Assembly (NCBI GenBank): GCA_903916195.1
Contig: CAIWVP010000111.1
Location: 66,530-130,529 of the forward strand
Direction: 5' to 3'
Length of the DNA stretch: 64,000 bases
Source of the DNA: an uncultured Verrucomicrobiota bacterium
Lineage (GTDB): Bacteria > Verrucomicrobiota > Verrucomicrobiia > Limisphaerales > UBA9464
This document shows positions 54,012 through 62,379 of the stretch, in pieces. The notes beneath the pieces were generated by a model, which worked only from the letters and a program-made list of their open reading frames with translations, was not told where the DNA came from and searched no databases. Position 1 is the stretch's first letter. Each line of letters starts with the position of its first letter. The position numbers and the translations under genes are program-made.

Positions 54012-54884
54012 TCACAAGGGCACGACCTTGAGCCATCCGACCTCGCCGAACTCGGCGCGGAAGTCCGGCACCGCGGCTTCTGCGGAAGCCACATCCGGGA
54101 ACATCGCGAAGGTCGTCGATCCGCTCCCGCTCATCAAAGCACCGAACGCGCCGCGCGCGCGCAGGAACTCCTGGTAGAGCGCGAGGACCGGATACTTTTC
54201 GAGCACCGGCGCTTCGAGCGAGTTGTGGAGCGCGGCGCCGGCCCGGGTGAGGTCGCCCGATAGGAACAGCCCGGCGACCTCGGCAGCGCGACCGGGCCGG
54301 CCGTTGAGGGAATCCGGGAACCGCGCCAACTCCTTGAAAGCCCACGGGGTGGGGATCCCGAAGCCGGGATGGAAGAGGAACATCGCGCAGCCGCGGAGCG
54401 CCGTGAACGGCGCCAACGGGATGATGCGCTCGCCGCGTCCGCCGGCGAGCGCGGGTCCGGGCTGGAGGAAGAAATTGACGTCGCTGCCCAACGTGGCGGC
54501 GATGGTATCGAGCGCGGTCGCATCCAGCGGTCCGCCGAACAGCTCGTCCAGCAACCGCAGCGTCACCGCCGCGTTCGCGCTGCCGCCGCCGAGCCCCGCG
54601 GCGAGCGGGAGGCGCTTCTCCAGGTGGATCCGCACACCGGTGGAGATCCCGGCCGCGGCCAAGAACTTCGACGCGGCCCGGTGGACGAGATTCGTGCCGT
54701 CGCAAGGCAACGCCGGATCATCGCACGTCAACGTGATCCCGGTGGCCGCCTCCTCGACCACGAGCCGGTCGTGCAACGGCACCGGGAAGAAGAGCGTCTC
54801 CAGCTCGTGGAACCCGTCCGGGCGTTTGCCGAGGATATCCAGCAGCAGGTTGACCTTGCAGGGGGAGAGCCGCTCGATGCGCAT
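54012..54884 (-). CDS. ispE: 4-diphosphocytidyl-2-C-methyl-D-erythritol kinase
   Basis: 290 aa. GHMP kinase motifs are LSPCKVNLLLDILGKRPDGF at the start, PLAAGLGGGSANAAVTLRLL (ATP loop), and ALMSGSGSTTFAMFPD near the end. It phosphorylates CDP-methylerythritol in the MEP isoprenoid pathway. The start region is odd: the ATG at 54884 comes one base after an eight-T run that ends a strong hairpin, so there is no room for a ribosome-binding site outside that hairpin. No other in-frame Met is near. Confidence 0.93.
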   Translation of the reverse strand: MRIERLSPCKVNLLLDILGKRPDGFHELETLFFPVPLHDRLVVEEAATGITLTCDDPALPCDGTNLVHRAASKFLAAAGISTGVRIHLEKRLPLAAGLGGGSANAAVTLRLLDELFGGPLDATALDTIAATLGSDVNFFLQPGPALAGGRGERIIPLAPFTALRGCAMFLFHPGFGIPTPWAFKELARFPDSLNGRPGRAAEVAGLFLSGDLTRAGAALHNSLEAPVLEKYPVLALYQEFLRARGAFGALMSGSGSTTFAMFPDVASAEAAVPDFRAEFGEVGWLKVVPL

Positions 54885-54885
54885 C

Positions 54886-54916
54886 AAAAAAAACGCGCCA
54901 ACGGTCGGTTGGCGCG
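54886..54916 (-). terminator. Rho-independent terminator of the TIGR04073 lipoprotein gene
   Basis: On the minus strand a perfect nine-pair stem CGCGCCAAC / GTTGGCGCG with a 5-nt loop is followed by eight Ts. It ends one base before the ispE start codon. Confidence 0.85.
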
Positions 54917-54939
54917 CAGGGGAAGATTGATCCGGGACA

Positions 54940-55365
54940 CTAGTCCCCGAGGACCTTGAAGCGGCTTCCCGGGAACATCGGTGCGATGTCCGAGCCGTCG
55001 AAACCGAGGCGCGTGTCGGTCTGGATGGCCGGGTTGTCGAGCGCACCGGGCTTGTAGCTTTCGGGATAGACCGGATGCTCCGGGTAGAAATACGGATCGC
55101 TCGGGATCGGGAAGGTCACGACCTCGAAGGCACCGACCGCGGTGCGTCCGATGGTACGGTTGATCCCGTGGATCAGACCCCGCGAACCCGCCACATCCGA
55201 ACCGTCCCAAAGATAGCTCTGCTCGTAGGAACGAGTGAGCTCGCCCATGCGGAAAGGCTCGGAAATGTTGTTGAGGCCGCGGCCGAGCTTCTTTTCGGCG
55301 CTGGCGCAACCGGTCAGCAAGACTGCGAGACCGGCCAAGGCGTACAAGGACTTCGTGGGGCGCAT
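54940..55365 (-). CDS. Exosortase-associated lipoprotein, TIGR04073 family
   Basis: 141 aa. A lipoprotein signal peptide ends with LAVLLTGCASAE, giving a lipid-modified Cys. The mature part has KKLGRGLNNISEPFRMGEL, then GLIHGINRTIGRTAVGAFEV followed by VTFPIP and YPEHPVYPESYKPG, which fits the TIGR04073 family found mainly in Verrucomicrobia and Lentisphaerae with exosortase systems. The ATG at 55365 is chosen over one at 55386 because it places the signal correctly. A terminator follows. Confidence 0.85.
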   Translation of the reverse strand: MRPTKSLYALAGLAVLLTGCASAEKKLGRGLNNISEPFRMGELTRSYEQSYLWDGSDVAGSRGLIHGINRTIGRTAVGAFEVVTFPIPSDPYFYPEHPVYPESYKPGALDNPAIQTDTRLGFDGSDIAPMFPGSRFKVLGD

Positions 55366-55603
55366 ATGGAAATGTTTGACGCACAAAAACTAGACGGGCC
55401 GGCGCGTCAGGCAAGCACCGAGTTTGCCGGAAACCGTCCCGCGGTCCCTTTGCTTCGGCGCGTTCCACAAGCTTCCGCCCTGTCTCGGCCAGCGCTCTCG
55501 GCGGCCCCGGTGGCGTGGTCACGATGGCGGAGACCCGGATCGGGAAAGATATCGGGGCAGGGGCGGGACGTTGGACCCGGAAGATCCGGCGGGGGCAGGC
55601 CGG

Positions 55604-56404
55604 TCATGGCTCCGGCAGCCGGTGGAAGTTCTCCTGCTCGATGCGCGTGCGGACGCGGAAGCCGGAGAAGAGCTTGCGTCCCTCGGCGTAGCTGCCGAGC
55701 CCGGTGTTGAACCAGAAGCCGTCCTGCTGTCGCCGGCGCTCGATGGTGAAGTCCAACCGGTCCACGGTCGCGACGATGCCGCCGAGGATGCTCAGCGGCT
55801 CCTTGAGATGCGCGTCCACTTTCACCAGCTCGGATTCCTCCGCGTCGATCCAGATGCGACCGACGAGCAGGTCCAGCGCCCGGTCCGAGGTGTCCTTCGC
55901 CGTCCGGCCCGGTCTGGCCGTGAACTTCAGGACGTGGGCCGGGCGACCGTCGACCGGTTCGGTGCCGGCGAACTCGTAGTCAAAACGGCGGACGAGCTTC
56001 TCGTCGACGAAATCCGGTCCGCGCTGGCGGGCCTTGTCCTTGCGCTCGGCGAACCGCCGGCGCTCCTCCGTCTCCGTCGCGCGCTCGCGATCGTTCTCGG
56101 GGGCGGTCGGCGGGCGCGTCCCGAGCTTCAGCAGCCGCACGCGCTGTTCTTCGCCGCGGAGCTCGACGGTGTGCTCCTTGGTCTTGCGCTCTTTCACCTG
56201 GCCGTCCGACCCGAGTTCTTCCCGGACCGTGCGCCGGACGCAGGTGTGGTGCTGGGCGGCGAGCCGCTCCGGTGTGGTGCGGCAACGTTCCAGGAAGCGC
56301 TCGATGATGTCGTCCGCCGAGGGCCGCGGACCGGCCTCGGCGCCGAGCGGCGACAACGGCAGCAACGACACCCATCCGAGCAGCAGCAGCAATCCACGCC
56401 TCAT
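55604..56404 (-). CDS. Secreted protein of unknown function, LolA/outer-membrane-sorting-like
   Basis: 266 aa with a signal peptide (MRRGLLLLLGWVSLLPLSPL). After RPSADDIIERFLERC the sequence alternates in a beta-sheet pattern, with FDYEFAGTEPVDGRPAHVLK, GRIWIDAEESELVKVDAHLK and FSGFRVRTRIEQENF. This resembles the concave-sheet fold of LolA-like outer-membrane lipoprotein-sorting proteins, but no family motif is decisive. A central region is very rich in Glu/Arg/Lys. It is the fourth gene of the minus-strand cluster. Confidence 0.55.
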   Translation of the reverse strand: MRRGLLLLLGWVSLLPLSPLGAEAGPRPSADDIIERFLERCRTTPERLAAQHHTCVRRTVREELGSDGQVKERKTKEHTVELRGEEQRVRLLKLGTRPPTAPENDRERATETEERRRFAERKDKARQRGPDFVDEKLVRRFDYEFAGTEPVDGRPAHVLKFTARPGRTAKDTSDRALDLLVGRIWIDAEESELVKVDAHLKEPLSILGGIVATVDRLDFTIERRRQQDGFWFNTGLGSYAEGRKLFSGFRVRTRIEQENFHRLPEP

Positions 56405-56488
56405 GCGGGTGGATCTAGCCGGGGACCGGCGCGCCGTCAAACCGTGGCTCGGTCATCGTCGCGGACACCGGTCCTCGCGACCGGCGCG

Positions 56489-58390
56489 TCACCGGGCCGC
56501 CGCGCGTTCCTGCATGCGGATCCGCATCCGGTCGAGCCACGCGGTCTGCGGCGGCAGGAGGAACCGGCGCTGGACGCGGTCGACCGCCTGCAAGCACTCG
56601 GAGGGACGGTCCTCCGACGCCGCGAGCTCCGCGCGAGCGAGCGCCACCATCGTCAGCTCCACCAGGCCCAGGCCGCGTTCGTCGATCGCGAGCAACATCG
56701 GTCTGGCCGCGGCGGGGAGCCCGTTCTGGAGGAGGGCGAAGGCGTGGTTGAGGCGGGTGGCGAGCGCGGTCGGCGAGGCGGCGAGCCCCCGACGCGTCAA
56801 CCCGAGGAGGAGGGCCGGGTCCTGCCGGTTGATGATCAACGCCGCGGCGAGGTCGTTGGCGGCCCCGGGCTGGTCGGGTGCGAGTGCATGGTGCCGCCGG
56901 GCCGCTTCGAGCAGCAGCGTCGCGTCGCGGGTCCGGTAGGCGGCCTGCAGCATCGTCTGCCAATACCCCGGGTCCGAGCGGAGCGCCGGCTCGTGGTCAC
57001 GGAGAAGCTCCCGCGCGGGCGCCGACGCGCCGTGGGCGAGCAGGTCGCGCGCGGTCCGGAGGGCGACGGCCTCGTCGCGGATGGGCAAGGAGGGGACCTT
57101 CGCGAACGCCGCCATCGCCGTGTGGGTGCGTCCCTGGGAGATCTCGGCCAATCCGTCGAGATAATGGCTGAAACCACCGAGCGAGATCCGGGTGAGATCG
57201 TTCCGGCGGATCTCCAACGCCACTTCGTGGAGCTCTTCCCAACGCTGCTGCCGGACCAGCAGCTCGGTGTGCGCGAGCCAGACGTCGCTGGTCACGCCCA
57301 AGGTCGGCACGAAACGGCGCAGAAGCCGGATCGCGTGGTCCTCGAGCCCGAGCCGGAGGAAGGCCTCGGTCAGGCCGAGCACCTCGGTGGAGCTGACCGG
57401 CGGGTCGGCGAAGCGGAGCGCGAGCCGGACGGCTTCGTCGCGCCGACCGGCTCGGTGCAGAAGGTCCCAATGCGCCGCGTGCTCGAGCGGTTGGTCGCGA
57501 TGCAGGTCGCGCAGGCCGGCCAGGTCGACGTCGTAGGCGGCGAGATCCCGACGGATGTACGATGCCGAGAGCAGCAAACGGAGCGCCTGTTCACGCAGGG
57601 CCAGGGGGCCGGAACGCTTGGCTTCTTCCAGCACCCGGCGTCCCGCGGATGCAGTGGCCCCGCCCCAGTTCGCCTGTGCCGCCGAATCGTATAGCCCGAG
57701 CTCGGGATCCTCGGTGGCCGCGGCCGGGGGCAACTTCGCGCGCGCCTCGGTGAAGGCGGCCTCCGAGCCGCGTCGAAGCAAGGCTTTCACCCGGGCGCCC
57801 TGTTGGCGGGGGGTCGGCCGCTGCAGGGCGCCGGTCAGACGGAGCAGCAGGTCGTCGACCCGGTAGTGCTCGCAGGCCTCGACCGCGAGGTCCAGGTCGG
57901 CGGCGTTGGTCGAGGTGAGGCGGAGAAGCCATAAGGTGTCGCCGATGGCCATCGAGAAGCGGGCGGCGTCGCGCGGCGGCAACCGGATGAGGTTCGAGAT
58001 CGATCGGCGCAGCAGCGCCGGGTCGCCCGGATCCAGGAGCACCGCGGCACGCCAGTGGTAGGCCGCCTCATCGAACCGGCGATGCGTCTCTGCGTTGCGG
58101 GCCATGCCCGCCCGGACCGATGCCTCGGCCATGTCGATCCAGCTCACGCGGATGACCGGCGAGATTCCTGGTGGCGTCACGATCCAGATCTTGGGAAGGC
58201 TGGCCGAGATGAGCAGCACGACCAGCGCGCAACCGCACCAAGCGTACCGGAAGCGGCGCTCGAACAAGAGATGACGGAGCAGGGGCCGCTCCGCCAACCG
58301 GTGCAAGATATCCTCCGACGTCCAGATCCACCAACGCCCGATCGGCAGGGGCGGCGGCGCTATGTCCGCCGTTGGAGGATCTTCGGCCAT
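56489..58390 (-). CDS. Membrane-anchored helical-repeat (TPR-like) protein, copy B
   Basis: 633 aa. One membrane helix near residues 50-68 (YAWCGCALVVLLISASLPKI) is followed by a long helical repeat region with TPR-like segments such as ETHRRFDEAAYHWRAAVLLD. It is paralogous to the next gene upstream: both have LPK-(I/V) after the helix, LLRLTSTNAADLDLAVE versus LLRLTRTNAADLDLAVR, and a C-terminus with L-x-P-P-Q-x-x-W. The soluble part should lie outside the membrane. The partner and function are unknown. Confidence 0.7.
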   Translation of the reverse strand: MAEDPPTADIAPPPLPIGRWWIWTSEDILHRLAERPLLRHLLFERRFRYAWCGCALVVLLISASLPKIWIVTPPGISPVIRVSWIDMAEASVRAGMARNAETHRRFDEAAYHWRAAVLLDPGDPALLRRSISNLIRLPPRDAARFSMAIGDTLWLLRLTSTNAADLDLAVEACEHYRVDDLLLRLTGALQRPTPRQQGARVKALLRRGSEAAFTEARAKLPPAAATEDPELGLYDSAAQANWGGATASAGRRVLEEAKRSGPLALREQALRLLLSASYIRRDLAAYDVDLAGLRDLHRDQPLEHAAHWDLLHRAGRRDEAVRLALRFADPPVSSTEVLGLTEAFLRLGLEDHAIRLLRRFVPTLGVTSDVWLAHTELLVRQQRWEELHEVALEIRRNDLTRISLGGFSHYLDGLAEISQGRTHTAMAAFAKVPSLPIRDEAVALRTARDLLAHGASAPARELLRDHEPALRSDPGYWQTMLQAAYRTRDATLLLEAARRHHALAPDQPGAANDLAAALIINRQDPALLLGLTRRGLAASPTALATRLNHAFALLQNGLPAAARPMLLAIDERGLGLVELTMVALARAELAASEDRPSECLQAVDRVQRRFLLPPQTAWLDRMRIRMQERAAAR

Positions 58391-58445
58391 GGCTCGACGA
58401 CATCCCTTCGGAACGCGATGCCGGAAACAGTCGGGGCGGGAAGGT

Positions 58446-60356
58446 TCAGCCCTTCTTGAGGCTTTCTTGTGCCGTCCCGAACCACCGGACCTGCGGCGGG
58501 AAAAGATGCCGCAGATCGACCTTCTCGGCGACGGTGACGGCTTCGTTGGTCCGTCCGGCCTTTAAGTGGCATTGGAACCAGCTGAACGCGAGCATCGTGC
58601 GGTCGCCGTCGCTCATCCCCGTCGCGGAGACCGACCGGAGGATCCGCTCGCTGTCCGCGGTCCGGCCGTTCTGGACCAAGGCCAGCGCGTGGTTCACTTG
58701 GGCGATCCGGGAGTTCGGTGCCCGGCCGATCACGTCGAGGGTCAACTGCACGGCGTCTGCCGGTCGCTCCCGCATCATGAGGAGGGCCGCGGCGAGGTTC
58801 GACATGCTGACCGTGTCCGGGGCCATCGCATGCACCTTCTCGCAGGCGGCCAGCAGGAGTTCCGCCTGGCGGCTCTCGAAGGCGGCCAGCTGGACCTGCT
58901 TCCAGAAAGCGAGGTCGTTGCCGGCCACCGACTCGAGGCGCTTGAGCAGCACGGCGGCCGCTTCAGGATAGCCGAGGCGGTTCAGGGTGACCGCAGACTG
59001 GAACGAGATCATCGGGTTGGGCGGGGGCAAAGCGACGAACTGGTCGAAGGCATCCTTCGCCATCCCAAGATGTCCGAGGCCATGTTCCGCGACGCCCATG
59101 AGGAACCCGCCGTAGTTGCCCAGGACCTCCTTCAACCGCTCGTCCTGCCGGACCTCCATCGCAATGCTCCGCATGTTGTCCCAAAGCCTCCCGGCCGCCA
59201 ACAACTCGCCCATGCGCACCCACATCACGGGGTGCTGCTTGAAATCGTCCATCTGCTGGCCGAAGAACTGGAGCCCTTCGTTGTACAATCCAAGCCGGGT
59301 GAACACGACCAGGAGCTGTTCTGCTTCGACCGGCGTCTGCGGACGGGCGGTATAGGACCGAGCCAAGGCCGCGGCGTCGGCCTTGCGTCCCACGACCTCG
59401 AGCAACTGCCAATGAAGCATGTGGTCCTTGATCGTGTCGTGGTGGAGGTCGGCCAGCTCCGCCAAGCGCTTCTCGAACGAGACCAGGTCGAGCGTCTTGT
59501 GGTGCACGCGGACCAGAAGGCTCAAAGCGAGGTGGCGCGACGCCGCGTCCGCCAGCGCGGACTCGAGTCGGGTGCGTCCGCCGGGGGCCTCGCCGGCCGG
59601 GCCCCAACCGGCCTGCCACGCGGCATTGTAGAGCGCAGCGGCGGTGTCGCCGGCGACGCTGCTGCCGCGCTGCTTCCACACCTGCGCGAACTTCTCCATC
59701 CGGCCGGACAAGAACAGGGCCTCCAAGTAGGCCGTGGTGGTGGACGGACCGATCGGTGCATCGGATTTCTCCAGCGTGGCCACGATCCATTCTTGCTGGT
59801 CGTACAAGGCGTGGAACCGCACCGCCAGGTCGAGGTCCGCCGCGTTGGTCCGGGTGAGCCGGAGCAGGCTCAGCGACTGCCAGCGGCCGTGGGCGAGCCA
59901 AGCCCGGTCCGGGACCGGTTGTTGAGTCAGGGCGCCGACGAAGCCGCGCGCGGACTCGATAGAAGCCTGGTTGTTCGCCAGCGCGGCCAGCCATATCGGA
60001 AGCGCTTCGTTCAACCGGCCTCCGGCTTCGGCCGCTTTCGCCGAACGCCGCAGCGCCGAGGCCTGCAGCAGGTCGAGACCGCTCACCTTGATCGTATGGT
60101 CGTATTGGGGCGGAGACGTCGTGTAGACCTTCGGCAGCATCACACCCATCACGATGAAGAGGGTGAAGCAAGCGATGACGGCCCACCTGAACTTCGTCTC
60201 GTAGAAGAGCAGGTGGAGCAGATAATTCGTCTGCACCGCGCGTGGAACCTTCCGCTTCCGTGTCCGGACCCGGCGCCGGTCGGATGTGTTATCGGCGACG
60301 GAACCCGCAGCCGTCCGGTCGGCCGAGGACGGTTTTTCGGATGAATGGGAATCCAT
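58446..60356 (-). CDS. Membrane-anchored helical-repeat (TPR-like) protein, copy A
   Basis: 636 aa. A basic N-terminus (RRRVRTRKRKVPRAVQTNYL) precedes one membrane helix (VIACFTLFIVMGVMLPKVY) and then many helix pairs, including ALLRSAKAAEAGGRLNEALP-like repeat text (RRSAKAAEAGGRLNEALPIW). The end FPPQVRWFGTAQESLKKG parallels copy B. It begins 3 nt after the stop of the kinase-MurQ gene, so it is probably in the same transcript. The role is unknown. Confidence 0.7.
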   Translation of the reverse strand: MDSHSSEKPSSADRTAAGSVADNTSDRRRVRTRKRKVPRAVQTNYLLHLLFYETKFRWAVIACFTLFIVMGVMLPKVYTTSPPQYDHTIKVSGLDLLQASALRRSAKAAEAGGRLNEALPIWLAALANNQASIESARGFVGALTQQPVPDRAWLAHGRWQSLSLLRLTRTNAADLDLAVRFHALYDQQEWIVATLEKSDAPIGPSTTTAYLEALFLSGRMEKFAQVWKQRGSSVAGDTAAALYNAAWQAGWGPAGEAPGGRTRLESALADAASRHLALSLLVRVHHKTLDLVSFEKRLAELADLHHDTIKDHMLHWQLLEVVGRKADAAALARSYTARPQTPVEAEQLLVVFTRLGLYNEGLQFFGQQMDDFKQHPVMWVRMGELLAAGRLWDNMRSIAMEVRQDERLKEVLGNYGGFLMGVAEHGLGHLGMAKDAFDQFVALPPPNPMISFQSAVTLNRLGYPEAAAVLLKRLESVAGNDLAFWKQVQLAAFESRQAELLLAACEKVHAMAPDTVSMSNLAAALLMMRERPADAVQLTLDVIGRAPNSRIAQVNHALALVQNGRTADSERILRSVSATGMSDGDRTMLAFSWFQCHLKAGRTNEAVTVAEKVDLRHLFPPQVRWFGTAQESLKKG

Positions 60357-60359
60357 AGC

Positions 60360-62270
60360 CTAAGTATTGATACCAATAGAGACGGTTTTTCCGGGGCATG
60401 GGAAGGGGGATTTCCGTGCGGCTCGACCCGTCGTGCCGAGGCTTCCGGAGCGGAGGACAGCGGCGGCATCCGCCACGATCCAATGGTGCCTCTCCAAGGT
60501 CTCCTTCGCCGTCGTGGGATCTGATCCGGTCAGCTCCGACACGATGCGCACGGCGCGGTCGCGCAGTTTCACATTGGACGGGTTGAGGTCGACCATCAGG
60601 TTGCCGACCACTTTGCCGCTCCGTACCATCGCCAGCGTGGTGACGGCGTTGAGGACCAGCTTCGTCGCCGTGCCGGCCTTCAGGCGGGTCGAACCGGTCA
60701 GGACCTCGGGTCCGAGATCCGGCGCGATGACCACCTCGGGCCGATGCCCGCGCGCGAAGACGAGGTGCGGGTTGAAGCAGAGCAGGGCGGTTCGGGCCCC
60801 GCGACGCTTCGCCTCGGCGAGCGCGCCCCAGACAAAAGGCGTCCGCCCGCTGGCCGCGATCCCCATGACGACATCGTGCTTGCCGACGCCGCGGAACCGG
60901 ATCGTCTCCGCGCCGGCCGCGAGATCGTCCTCCGCTCCCTCCACGGCCGAATGGAGCGCCTTCACGCCGCCGGCCATGATCCCTTGGACCTGCTCCGGCG
61001 AGGTCCGGAACGTCGGCGGGCATTCGCTCGCGTCGAGCACGCCGAGACGTCCGCTCGTCCCGGCACCGACGTACAAGAGCCGGCCGCCGGCGGCGAACGC
61101 ATCGGCCACGTTGCGCACGAGCCGTTCGACGGCCTTCCGCTGGGTCCGCAACGCGGCCGGGACCGTCTCTTCTTCGGACCACATCAGCTCCAATGCTGCG
61201 GCCGCCGTCATCCGGTCGAGCTGCATCGAACGGGGGTTGCGCCGTTCCGTGGGCGACATCGCGCGCGATGACGGGATCTCCGGGCGTTTCGGGACGGCGT
61301 CGGCGGGCCCGGGCCCGGGCGACGGCCGGGGCGTCGTCGTCGTCGCCTTTCCTTGCCGGGAAGCGGCGAGCGCCATCGCGACCGCGCCCCAAGCGGATTC
61401 CTTGGCCATCGGCGCGACGGTGGATCCTGGTCGTGCGGCGCGGATCCGCTTGGCCACCTCGCCGGCCCAGCGCGGCTGTCGCAGCAACACGGATCCGGTG
61501 AGCACGAACGCGACGGCGGATCTCTTCCCCGCCAAACGGCCGGCGCAGGCGAGCGCGTCGTCCGCGAGCATCCCGGCGGTTTCCGACAGGACGGTCCGCG
61601 CGACGCGGTCGCCTTCGGCCGCGGCGGAGAAGACCTCGGGCGCGAGGGCGGCGACCTCGGTCTTCGAGGCGGATCGGAGCCACGTGATGAGCGCGTCCGG
61701 GGCGCCCGCGCCGACCGTTCTCAAGGCGCGTTGACCGAAACGGCACCAGACCTGGCGATGGTCGAAGGACCGCGCGGCGGCCCGCAACGCGCGGAGGGCG
61801 ATGTCGTAGGCGCTCCCGCGGTCGCCCAGTTGGTGGCCCCAGCCGCCGACCTTCACCGTCTTTCCGGTCGCGTTCTTGCCGTAGCAGCACGAACCGGTGC
61901 CGCTGAGCACCACGACGCGGGCGGCGGGCGGCCCACCCTTCGCGTCGAGTTCCGCCGCCGCGAGCGCGGATGCCAGGTCGTGGTCGACGTGGTGCGGCAC
62001 TCCCGGCCAGACCGCCTCCAAGGCGTCGCCGACGCGGGCCCGGTCCGCCGCGTCGCGCGCGCCGGCCATGCCCACGCCGATGGCGTCGGGCCGGGGCAAC
62101 TGTGCGCGCAGCCCGCTGAAACGTTCCGCGAGCTGCTCGTCGGTGAGCAGGCGGAGGTTGGCCGGCCCGGCTTCGGCCCGCGCGATGGGACGCATCGCGG
62201 CATCGGCCGCGATGGCCACGGTGCGGGTGCCGCCGCATTCGATGCCGAGGAGGACGGGCAAATCAGTCAC
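60360..62270 (-). CDS. murQ: N-acetylglucosamine kinase fused to MurNAc-6-phosphate etherase
   Basis: 636 aa from GTG at 62270. Residues about 1-300 are a BadF/BcrA-type sugar kinase (VLLGIECGGTRTVAIAADA, GVGMAGARDAADRARVG, VVVLSGTGSCCYGKNATGK, GWGHQLGDRGSAYDIALRAL). A Pro-rich linker with an LQLDRM-like re-start (about 330-350) leads to a SIS-domain etherase with GAGTSGRLGVLDASECPPTF and ALHSAVEGAEDDL, holding the two catalytic Glu of MurQ. The protein would recycle peptidoglycan amino sugars by phosphorylating GlcNAc or MurNAc and cleaving the lactyl ether. Kinase-first fusions of this kind are known in other bacteria. Confidence 0.9.
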   Translation of the reverse strand: MTDLPVLLGIECGGTRTVAIAADAAMRPIARAEAGPANLRLLTDEQLAERFSGLRAQLPRPDAIGVGMAGARDAADRARVGDALEAVWPGVPHHVDHDLASALAAAELDAKGGPPAARVVVLSGTGSCCYGKNATGKTVKVGGWGHQLGDRGSAYDIALRALRAAARSFDHRQVWCRFGQRALRTVGAGAPDALITWLRSASKTEVAALAPEVFSAAAEGDRVARTVLSETAGMLADDALACAGRLAGKRSAVAFVLTGSVLLRQPRWAGEVAKRIRAARPGSTVAPMAKESAWGAVAMALAASRQGKATTTTPRPSPGPGPADAVPKRPEIPSSRAMSPTERRNPRSMQLDRMTAAAALELMWSEEETVPAALRTQRKAVERLVRNVADAFAAGGRLLYVGAGTSGRLGVLDASECPPTFRTSPEQVQGIMAGGVKALHSAVEGAEDDLAAGAETIRFRGVGKHDVVMGIAASGRTPFVWGALAEAKRRGARTALLCFNPHLVFARGHRPEVVIAPDLGPEVLTGSTRLKAGTATKLVLNAVTTLAMVRSGKVVGNLMVDLNPSNVKLRDRAVRIVSELTGSDPTTAKETLERHHWIVADAAAVLRSGSLGTTGRAARKSPFPCPGKTVSIGINT

Positions 62271-62379
62271 GCGTGGAGCATGGGCGGTCGATGCCGCGGC
62301 GGGCAACAGCAGGAAGGCATGTGTCGGAAGGCAGGCTTGGGCTTCGCTTCCGGGGCCGCCTCGGGTTGAATCGCACCCG

